Shown here in pieces: positions 34,000 to 44,700 of a DNA stretch of 64,000 nt. How positions within the stretch are numbered: position 1 is the first letter of the stretch; each line of letters starts with the position of its first letter. The notes beneath the pieces were generated by a model. It was given only the letters and a program-made list of their open reading frames with translations, ran no database searches and was not told the DNA's origin. The stretch spans positions 186,001 to 250,000 of the forward strand of contig JALIZF010001512.1 of assembly GCA_029948255.1 (NCBI GenBank). Reading direction: 5' to 3'. The translations under genes and the position numbers were made by a program. This stretch comes from Telmatactis stephensoni (lineage: Eukaryota > Cnidaria > Anthozoa > Actiniaria > Isophelliidae).

Positions 34000-34951
34000 G
34001 TTAGTTGATGAGAACCTTCAGTTTTGTTGCTCGCACTTGATCGCATTTGAAATAAAGTGAATCCTGGTATTATCAACCCATTAAGGTTTTCCTTCTGTTG
34101 ACAGATGTTTGGTTAACTTCATTGTTTACGTTTTGCCTCCGAAATTGATAAGCTGTATTCCATGCACGTCATAGTTTTGTGTAATGTGTTCCATTAGAGG
34201 GATTAGGTTGTTCCAGTGAAACAAAAAACTATCGAAGAGAGAAGAAATAAAATTACGAAAAGTTAATGGAAACACAAAGATTGCAGATGACAATATCAAC
34301 AGCGAGAAAAAAGACAAATATTTTCAAATTGAGCCAAGGGAAAATATGCACGCATTTCATGTTTAGTTCGACAATGTTCGTCAACTTCATGTAGATAGAT
34401 GACTAAAATATGCTTATTTATTTTTCAGTACTGATTTTATCATTTGTATAGGAAATATTACTGTTCTAAAATATTTGATTAAAAGAATAACGCAGGTGAG
34501 TCCATCTTGCTGAAACTAATGGTGGTTATTGTAAACCAAATAACACATTAACTAATAGAAATACACAATTTGTTTTAAAGTATTTCTAAATAGTTCACGA
34601 CAAAGAGCACGCCCACAGAGAGCAAAATAAATTCCCTTGGCACCGGTTCAGTGGCATAGAACAGAAGAAGTGCAGAAGCTTCAAGGTTCTTTTGAAATGT
34701 AGCCCTATCCCTGGGGAGCTATTTTTCGTCCCTTCTAAGAGGGTGAGCCTATCTCCATGTAAGCAGGCCTTTAATAGGCGGACCGTTATTTAATCTCTCG
34801 TTTGCCTTTCGAGACTGGTGACTGGTGACTTCCTTTAGCTTTGACATAACGACCCATCAGATTGAAGGATTTTACCGAAAGCATTCAATCTGCGCTGGTC
34901 ACAAATAATTTGATTTTGGTTTTTCTGGTTTTGGAATCCGACAGAGCCAAG
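34000..34951. other. Upstream region of the GPCR gene
   Basis: AT-rich sequence with no recognisable gene. A 60-bp fragment near 34720-34775 resembles the 10010-10141 MITE end (ccatgtaagcaggcctttaa). The GPCR promoter should lie in the part next to 34000; no core element is clear. Confidence 0.5.
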
Positions 34952-34954
34952 TTA

Positions 34955-35179
34955 AGGCGGCGAAATACGAGACACAAAAACCTCAACTTGTCGTGCAACA
35001 TTGTTGCGTTGCAGGTTTTTGATCGATGTTGCGCGTTTTTCACCTCGCGATCTCAACTTGTCACGCAACAAAAAGATTGAGATCGCGAGGTGAAAAACGC
35101 GCAACATCGATCAAAAACCTGCAACGCAACAATGTTGCGCGACAAGTTGAGGGTTTTTGTGTCTCGTATTTCGCCGCCT
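34955..35179. mobile_element. Perfectly palindromic Harbinger-like MITE, 225 bp
   Basis: The entire element is an inverted repeat (aggcggcgaaatacgagaca mirrored at the other end) with almost no spacer, flanked by tta at 34952-34954 and 35180-35182. Transcripts would fold into a 110-bp hairpin. It lies 300 bp past the ACCS stop, between ACCS and the GPCR gene. Confidence 0.95.
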
Positions 35180-35475
35180 TTATTTCGACGAGCATGTCTA
35201 GAATGTGACTCGCTCGCTCGCTCACTCACAAGGTGATACCGAATTGTAAGCGTTTGACATCGCAAATTTTTAGGACAACTTTGATAATATCGTAAAAGGA
35301 TAGAATGCCTCGGATTTCAGTCTTTTGAAACAAACTAATTTCCGCGAGGCATCACGAACCATAACATTCAAAGATAACAGCATCTCTCGACGATGTAGTG
35401 CTACATCACTTACGAATACTTTTTGCTTGTATATTATTTTAAAAAAATTAACAGTGAATTAAAGTTTGATAAAAT

Positions 35476-35735
35476 CTACTGGTCTTTATGAATGTTTTTT
35501 AAGTAGGCATCGGCAAGTCCAGGATTTTCTTCGGCCCACTTTTCTGTCGTATTTAACTCCAGCCAGTCACTGCTACGTATATTACAACAAAGAGTTTGGA
35601 CCAAATCTTCTAATGATTCTTCATCTTTTGACAGTGAAGTACTTGTACTCTGTGTCGATTTACTGCTACGGTTAGTTCGTTTTTCGGATTGCCTTTGACG
35701 TATACCATTCACACATTCAAGTACATGGTCCATAC
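35476..35735 (-). CDS. ACCS: ACCS-like last exon
   Basis: Phase-1 entry, MDHVLECVNGIRQ followed by a poorly conserved polar tail rich in Ser, Thr and Lys and an acidic end, stop at 35476-35478. Acceptor attccag. The tail is longer than a bare aminotransferase needs and is probably disordered in part. Confidence 0.92.
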
Positions 35736-38700
35736 CTGGAATAACATGCGATTTTTGTGAATACAATCAATATAAGCATGAAACAGCACAAACTTGTACA
35801 CTAAAATTGTACAAAATTGCACAAGATGGCACTGTTTAAAACAAAATGATTTGTACTATTTAGTACCATTTTAGATTTAGTACAATTTCTTGCTGATATT
35901 TAATGCAACGGTTTTCCTTGGCCCCCAAAAATTGAAGGGCTCACTCTTCTTGCTTTCCATGTGATCGCTGAAAAATTAAATGTATTTCGCGATCACACTA
36001 GCTAGTGAACACAGCAATCATATGGAAATCACACTAGCTAGTGAACACAGCAATCATATGGAAATCACACTAGCTAGTGAACACAGCAATCACATGGAAA
36101 TCACACTAGCTAGTGAACACAGCAATCACATGGAAATCACACTAGCTAGTGACCACAGCAATCATATGGAAATCACACTAGCTAGTGAACACAGCAATCA
36201 TATGGAAATCACACTAGCTAGTGAACACAGCAATCATATGGAAATCACACTAGCTAGTGACTGCAGCACAGCAATAGATTTTAGTGTTGTATCTAGAAGC
36301 ATTTCCATATGAAAGCTGCGATCTCTGAACACATTTTTCACAATGTGTGAAGACCTCTTGGCAACGAAACAAAAGAGGGCGGTCGATCTGTGTACAAGTT
36401 AGAAACCTTGTGCTCAGTTTTCAAGAGTAGCAACCTTTAGTCTTGAGTTTTAATGCAAGAGCGTGCACGGCAAGTATTTTGTGTTAGGCATATATAACTT
36501 CCCAATATAGATCTTAATATAAATTTGTTACAACTTGCATATGCATTCTTTCATCTACCTTGACTTCCCTGTAACAAATCTGTAACAAATTTATATCTAT
36601 ATCTATTATAGGGAAGTTACAAGTTCCTAAAACTCTCCAGATGTCAGCTAGTGACTGATGGCTATTTGTTAACTATCAGTACCTTTGTTGAGCACTTCAG
36701 GATGTGTAGCAAAAACAATTCTAAACCAACCAGCCTCATTGTAACAGAATGACTGTCCAGGTCCTATGTAAACTTTGTGGTCAAGAAATTCTTCAAAAAC
36801 TTTCTGTTCCTCCTCCAGGGTTCCTGAAGGTACTATCTACCAAAAAAGAAAACAGTAAAAAACATCTAAAAATTTAATATAAGTCACTTTGACAAAATAC
36901 TTGTTTTTGGAGTAAAATACAACAAAACACAGACAGAACCAGACTAAGGCAATTACATAGATACATAAGTTTACATTTGAGTATTTAACTCGGCAGGATG
37001 AGATAATGCTAAGTGGTCATTGTTAAAGAGTGAAAAAGTAATCCCGTGAATAAAGCCAGCAATACACGCTGCAATTTTTTTCTATGCTGGCAGTGTAATT
37101 TTAGATTTTGTTGCAGAGAAAAATTCCAGTGTTTACCATCGCTCTGCAACATTCAGTACAAGCATGCAATTTTTTGTTGCGAGACATCATTGCCGCCTAT
37201 GTTGCCAGACATGATACACTCGGCAATTTCGCTCTCGCAACAAAATCCCTAAAATTGCATTGCAAGCGCCAGAAAAAACTGCAGCATGTATCGCCGGCTT
37301 AAAAGTCTGAAATCCAACAAGACTAGTGCCTGGACTTACCTCTCTAAAGTCAGCCCAAACAAAAAGACCAGCATAACTTTGCATATATGGGATACGAGCT
37401 CGTTTAAGTCCATCACACACGATATCATAACATTCTGACAGTCTTTGATGGTTGGTTGGTAAGAATTTGCTGTGAATCCATTCTTGTAAAAAAAAATATT
37501 TGTCAATTATGATGACATCGAGTGATTGAATAGTTATCAAGGCTCACAAAACAAACTTGTAGATGTACCATGTCCTCCCTACAGAAAACTCTTAAGGGAT
37601 GAATGGAAACTTGTAAAACTGAGAAAAAAGAGATAACTTACGGACTTTTCAAACCTTAGCCCTTCGTCGGAGTAAAAGAGAGTAATGAATTCGTGGGTGT
37701 ATATAGGAGTCGGAAAGTGAGGATTAGCCAATAGGAGAGTGAGAAATAGGAGGAGTATAGGACAATAGGTTAATTGAATGAAAACCGCTCACCCATGACA
37801 CTGGGAGCACACAATTTGTCTGCGCATGTCTGTGCTTTTGGTTTGAAATAAGCCCGTATCATGGTGACGCTTTGACCCCCTCTCTATACCAGAATCCTTT
37901 TCAAAAACCTTTCATATTCAAATTTTAAATTCCTTCAAGAATACAAACACCATAGACAAAAGCCACTTGAAAAGGATTCTGGTATAGAGAGGGGGTCAAA
38001 ACGTCATCAAGCTTGCGTATCAAACGCAAGAAATTTTATCAGCTGACATGGAACATTTGGTTGGCGATCTCGTTCTTCAAAATTATGATCAAACACCTTC
38101 AACTACCGAAATACTGAGACGAAAGCAGTCTACCTACGGCTAGTGAGCTGTGGATAATTATTTAAATCGAAGGCACCCCAGATGGGAAAATATGATGCAT
38201 CAAAGTCAGTAGAAAGCTGAAACAAGGACCAGAACTCTGCACTTTTGAGTTATATTGTGGGTGCTAAATTTATATATAAGGTACATTAAAAGCAGTGGAA
38301 GTCATTACCAACACGTTACTGTGTACACTGAATATCATACACGATAGATGTCATGATGGTCTTCAAATTGTAATGCAAATTAGTCACGTGCTTACTGAGG
38401 AGGGAAACAACTTAAAATCAAGCGATTTCAGCTGCTTTGATATAATTTTGATTTGGATAGTGATGAAACAATATTTGGCACAAAAATAAAATCTCTAGGA
38501 CAAGTCAATCTTTTAAAAATGGTCTCTTGTTCCAATGTATGCCTCCTGAAAAACCCCAACGCTAATTGGCATTACAATATGACAACCTTAATGGTGTCTA
38601 TCGTGAATATAACCTATCAGCAAGAGACCATAATACTAAGAGAGCGAAACTCAGAATTGATGTCTGTGCCATGTTCGTGGTCCCTAAGGCTATTTTTAGT

Positions 38701-41700
38701 AATTTCGCCATCGCGCACACAAGGCTCTTCAACAATAGAATTCAAACTGTCCCGTCCGTATGCACGTCAAAAATCAAATTCTATTGGTTGAGGGCCTTGC
38801 GCGCGCTATGGCAAAGTTACTAAAAATAGCCTTAGGCGCCACGAACTTCGCACAGACATCAATACTGAGTTTCGCTCTCTTAGTATTATGGTCTCTTGCT
38901 ATCAGAGGATACGCATGTGATGAGAGGTTTGACAGCTCGATCAATCACAATAAGCCTTTAGAATGCCGGGTAGAAGTCTTTACATTTCATACCTCTCTCT
39001 ATACCACAATCCTTTTGGAGTATCTATTGTTCATCAATTTAAGAATTAGTGCAGGAGGGAGGGAGCGTCTCCAAGGAAAACCGTGGTACAGTGATGTCTG
39101 CAATGTGACGTCACGGTGGCGTGGCATAGCTTCAACATGGCGGCAAAAGAAGGAGATTTCAATTCACAGGTTTGCTTGCAGTTTTTACACCAAAAACTTC
39201 CAAGCATATTCCTGAAAATCTCACAAAAATTTGAAGATTTTCACGGACATTCATCTGTATGAACCTCAACGTTTTTGAGCGAAGAAATCGAACGTTCGAA
39301 TTTTTTTCGTAACCTGTGTCGTTTCAAAAACTGCTTGAAAGACGGAAAACTCAACGAACATTTTCAAGGCTGGCGGACTCTGTTGATGGATTTGCAATTT
39401 TGGTTGCTATGTACGCCATCCATGACGTGACATCTCAGACATCACTGTACCGTACCAGCGCGCGCCTAATAAAAACCATTGGAGTCACCTCCTCCCTCCT
39501 GATATAGTGTTTGTATTCTCCAGGGATTTTTAAATTTGAATATGAAAGATTATTGAAGAGGATTCTGGTATGGAACGTCATAAAGGTAAAGGCTTTTATT
39601 TCAATTTGCTTACGTGCGTCTGACCCACAAACTTCTACCCGGCATTTTTCTCATTCAAACGTAACCGGAATATTCACAACTTCAAGGTTCAAGGGTAAAA
39701 GAACCCGGTACGTTTCAATGCTCGAGCTCTCGTAATCGTCGCAAACTTGTCTGCATATCATTTCGCGCACATCCGTTACTGGCCCCAAATCTTCGTACCA
39801 CATTAGTTTAAGACCACTTTAATTGTGTATTGTAATTTACCTTATACATGAATTCAACGCCAACATTATAACTCGAAAGTGCGGAGTTCTGGTTCTTCTC
39901 ACAACTTTGTACTGACTTTGACGCGCGATATTTTCCCATCTGGAGTGCCTTCAGTTTGAATAATTATCCACAGCGCACTAGCGGTAGGTAGACTGCTCAT
40001 GTTTTAGTTGTCTCAGTATTTCGGTAGTTGAACATAATTTTGAAGAACGAGATAGCCAGCCAAATGTTCCGTGTCAACATAAAATTTCTTGCATTCGATA
40101 TGCAAATGAATTTCAAGCCCAAAACACAGACATGCGCAGACAAATTGTATACATACTCTTTGGTTTGTGTTTGATCACTGGCACTAATGATGACCACAAG
40201 TCCAAAGAAATGTGAATTATTCATTCATTGGGCATTCAACAGCCCAGTGGCATGACTGAGCGGTTTTCATTCAATTAACCTATTGTTCTTTACTCCTCCT
40301 ATTTCACACTTTCCTATTGGCTAATCAGCACTTGCCGACTCCTATATAAATCCACACACGACTCCATTACACTCTTTCACCCAACGAAGGGCTAAGGCCG
40401 GAAATGTCAGTATTAAAGTTGTCTCCTTTTTTATGGTATTACAAGTTTCCATTCATCTATTGATTTATACACCAACGCAGCCCAAACTAGGTCACTCGTT
40501 AGTCTCCTTTTAAAAACTCTCAAGTGACTAGCCTCCTTTCCAGACGTCCTTAGGGTCGTCACACTTCTATTCCACGTTTCTTGGGGTGGGGTGGGGTAGA
40601 GAGACATTTCCATAGCTCAAACTGCACAATAAGATAGGACTAGTCGTTGCAGCATTCAAGGGAAGTGCTGCCGAGCCGCAGAGGCCCGAGCAAAAGGAGG
40701 GGCAGTCAATGAAAAGGTTAAATTTAAAGTTCAGTTCCTGCAAAAATATGCTAATTTCCCAAAAAGAACGTTTTAGAACAAGAACGTGGGAATTTGTATA
40801 GCATGGAGAAACAAATACAAACTTAGTCCAAGTGCGGATTATACTTGAGATACAGCGTTTTGCAAAAAATTTGAGCAAGCCAAGTATATACATATATACA
40901 TATATCAGGTGCATTATGGGTAATTTTCAAACCGTAAAATTGCTAAAATACGGGCAAAAATACAAATTCTTTGCAAATTTACAATGCAGTTATTCAGACT
41001 TAATGGTGATAAGCACTTTGGCCTGACTTTTTATGAAAAAGATGCTATTTTAGAGAAATTTGAAAATATGCAAATTATATATATGTATATACTTGGCTTT
41101 CTCAGAATTTTTGCAAAACGCTGTAACATTCGAATATTGTGAATATGTGAATTGTGGCATGGGTGGCATAGTGGTTAAGCCACTCGCCTCTCATCGCTGT
41201 GGTCCGGGTTCGAGTCCCAGCTCGGGCACTGGATCATATGTGAGTTGAGTTTGTTTGATGTGTTGTTCTCTCCCTTGCCACGAGGGTTTTTTCTCCGGGT
41301 TCTCCCCTATACCTTTTGTGTGAAACGTGAATGGCTGATTTATTTTGCCGTGTCTAAATCTTATTGCGTCCACGTAAAAGCAACTTTGGATTTTTTTGTG
41401 AACGTGAAAGAGGCTTTTTAATGATACGTGACGCGTGAAAAGACAAAATATTTTTGCGTGATTTCATTTTGCAAAGGGATATAGGGGACCCTGTTCTCCG
41501 GGTTCTCTGGTTTTTCCTCCCTCAACTAAAAATCAACATGTGAGTTGAGTGTCAAGTGGTAGAATAGTTGAATGTAGTGGTAGTGTGTGTGAGAGACAGC
41601 AGGCCCACATCAGCCGAACGGCTGCCAAGTGGTCAAGCCTGCTTAAACAAATATTTTTAATCAAATGAAAAGTTAAACTTTAAGTAATGTATAAAGATCT

Positions 41701-44700
41701 TTAGATTCGATATAACGCTCTCGAGTTCTTCATATTGCTTATCAAACGTCTAGTTATCAATTACCATATCTGACCAGAATTTTCCAAGTTTGACTATTTT
41801 TCGCTTGGAAAATCAAAGTTAAAGTTTATGCAAATGAACAAAAATCTTTATCCGACATAAAGATCTACGTTACGGTAGTGATTTCCACATTCCAGTTTTC
41901 TAATGAATTATTAATGAGTTTGATAAAGTGATATAATTGACATCATCCTTCAGATGAAGGCTCAAGTCCAAAATTATAGAGGGGCGCAACCGAATGCAAG
42001 AAATTTTATGTTGACACGGAACATTTGGTTGGCGATCTCATTCTTCAATAAAAGCCCTCTAAGTAAACAAGCAAAGCATTTAAACTAAACAAACAAACCA
42101 ACAAAAACAAATAGAAAACGGAAAGAAAGAAAGAATGCTTTCGAGGAAAAAATAATTATAATTGTTCTGTCAATATGGAGTCTACGAGAATGATGAAAGT
42201 GCTCCAAAAAGTCCTCCAAATTATATATTACAAAGAAGAAAATGACAAACTAGGCAAACCACAACTTTCTATTCCTAAACGTTTTGAGGTTACTGAACAA
42301 ACAGAACAGTCTTTGTAGTCACATCTGGACTCATTGGCTCTTTGTTAATGACTAATTAAATTCAAAAATAATTTTCACGTGTATTTCACATCTTTTTTAC
42401 ATATTTCCCCCAGTAGTGTAGTGACAGGTAAAAATAAAAGCTGTGCCTGGTTGAATGAGAAAAATAAAGATAAAACATTGTCTATACTTACCAATATATC
42501 CAAACAAACACAAGCCACATGGAAAAACGAGTCTGCTTGACCTTTTCGTCAGCGGTATCGGTGAAGCCAATGCCGAGTGTGTTCGTAGACTCCATATTTA
42601 TTGAAAACTTCTAAGATTTTTTCATCGAAAGGAAATCTCTAAAGAAATTTTAACAACCGCTGTCTAAAAAAGGTGGATATTTCTTAGAATCGTATAGCAA
42701 ACTGCTAAATCACGCGCTGATTGGTCGAGAAGGATGGTGATATTTTGTGGAATCGAGGGGCTTCCATTTACGTCCGCAAATAAATCATTATCAATTTCTT
42801 TCTAGTAAAAGTTTGGCTAATCCTTTCTATACAAAAGTGTTTTACTCTTTCATTACACTTTTAGAATAAATTTAGAATATTTTCATCTCCAATCATATAA
42901 TCTTTCGAAAAATATTAAAACAAATACAAACAAAAACTAAAAGGAAAACGATCATAAACAGCTGCACCGTCGACAGACATCAGGTTCAGCCCGGTTTTCA
43001 ACTTACTTTCAAAAATGTTCTTGCCCTAAAAGATTTGCTTACACATCCAAAGAAGAAAAGGTAAACATGAGTGAATACTTCAGTCTTTCTAGAGTACTGT
43101 ATAAGCCTATTTATTATATTTCTGATGAGCAGGAGATGCAAAATCACCACTTCTCAAGCTGGGCAAAACCAGTGCCCGAACAACATGCCGAAAATCAGTT
43201 CTAAGACAAGACAACAATTGATTTTTAGAAAATCTTAACAAAACTAATTGTTCAAAACAGTATTTTTCTTAAGCAAAGTTCATTTTTGAGTTTGTTTTAA
43301 GCCAAAATCTAGCGAAGTCCTAGCGACTTCAACTCATGCAACTCTCCGTGTCTAGCGTCTCTTCACTGATCGAACCTGTGGCCTAAAAACTCCAACAAAG
43401 TGCTCAAACTAGTTTTTCAAAACATCAAAAGATAAAAAGCTTGATATGAGAGCTATTAAAATTAGATAAATGCTTACCGTTTTTCTGTTCAACGGTATCA
43501 ATGACTACAAGAGTCAGTGATCCAAACGAAATTTTCCCGGTTCTAGCTAGAACGTCTTGTTTTGCCGCTCATGAGACAACTCAGACAACTGTTCCTCCAG
43601 GATAATTCCCACCGGTGATTCTTCATTTCGATTGCAGTAAAAGAAAGTTTGTTTCGACGTAATTTGATCACAGGTAGCCCAAGCTCACTATTAGTGGCTA
43701 TTTATAAGAGAATGTATGTCACTCAATAACACTCAAAATTTCTATCTTAATTTTAATAAAATTCCACGATACTTCTAGAGTGTGTTGTTTGCGCAAAGGG
43801 CGAGCAGTTAAAATCGACGAATTTCACTGAAACTCATTCAGAGGTTATAGAAGAAAGCATGAACAACACACTCTAGAAGTATCGTGGAATTTTATTAAAA
43901 TTAAGATAGAAATTTTGAGTGTTATTGAGTGACATACATTCTCTTATAAATAGCCACTAATAGTGAGCTTGGGCTACCTGTGATTTGATCAGAAATTTGC
44001 TCCTCACGACGAAGCCCGGTTTGCAAAGGTGGTTTTCATTCAGGCTTACAGCTTCAACCTGATTCGTCAGTTTGTTTGTTTGTTGGCTATGAAATGGCTT
44101 CCCGTGCGCTCGCAGCAAAATTGTGAAAAACTAGTATTATTTAACTTTTTTTCTTGTCTGCTATACGATTCAAGGAAAATTCATTGGCTCGACTCGTGAA
44201 TTCCACGTTGAATTCACTCGAAAAGGCGATATCGCACTCGAAGCGACTCGTGCGATATCGCTTTTCTCGTGAATTCAACGTGGAATTCCCTCGTCAGCCA
44301 ATGAATTTACCTATAGAATATTTCGTATTTTCTTCGTGAAAACCGATTAAAATGAGTCAAGTAATCTTCGAGCCAATTCCGTACGTTTTTCGTTCTCTCT
44401 TCGTGAACGACTTCGGGAAATCCGAATTACTTACACCTTACACACTTACACACTTACACACTTACACACTTACTTACACGCTCGATGACATAATGGTTAC
44501 TGGCTTGCATACAAGCCAGTAACCACAAAAATTATGTTCAACTACCGAAATACTGAGACAATAATAAATTATATCATTTCGTCGCTATGGTAACCCCGAT
44601 GTAAACAAAAAACACACCATTAAAAACTTCAGTCTTTATGTAGAAAGTGGACGAAAGTTCATAACTGTGGGTGCTTTCATGTAAGAACTACAGCCATTTC

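Larger units (their letters stand above)
37599..40457. mobile_element. 2.86-kb fold-back element with nested palindromes
   Basis: Diverged inverted arms, about 37599-38285 and 39855-40457, share agggctaaggccgg-type, ttcattcaattaacctattg, gacatgcgcagaca and gttccgtgtcaacataaaat words in opposite sense. The core holds the palindrome 38619-38900, and the left arm holds 37871-38000. Long frames inside (for example 38760-39215) arise from the mirrored DNA. Partial solo arm copy at 41981-42055. Confidence 0.85.

Noticed and set aside
35980..36312. 110-residue repeat protein
   Set aside because: A minisatellite of 36-bp units in an intron, antisense to the host gene, with no start context or signal.
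38760..39215. 151-residue open frame on +
   Set aside because: It runs through the nested palindromes of the 37599-40457 fold-back, has no recognisable domain, and mirrored DNA produces the length.
41155..41225. Functional tRNA gene
   Set aside because: The acceptor ends do not pair convincingly and a SINE body follows directly.
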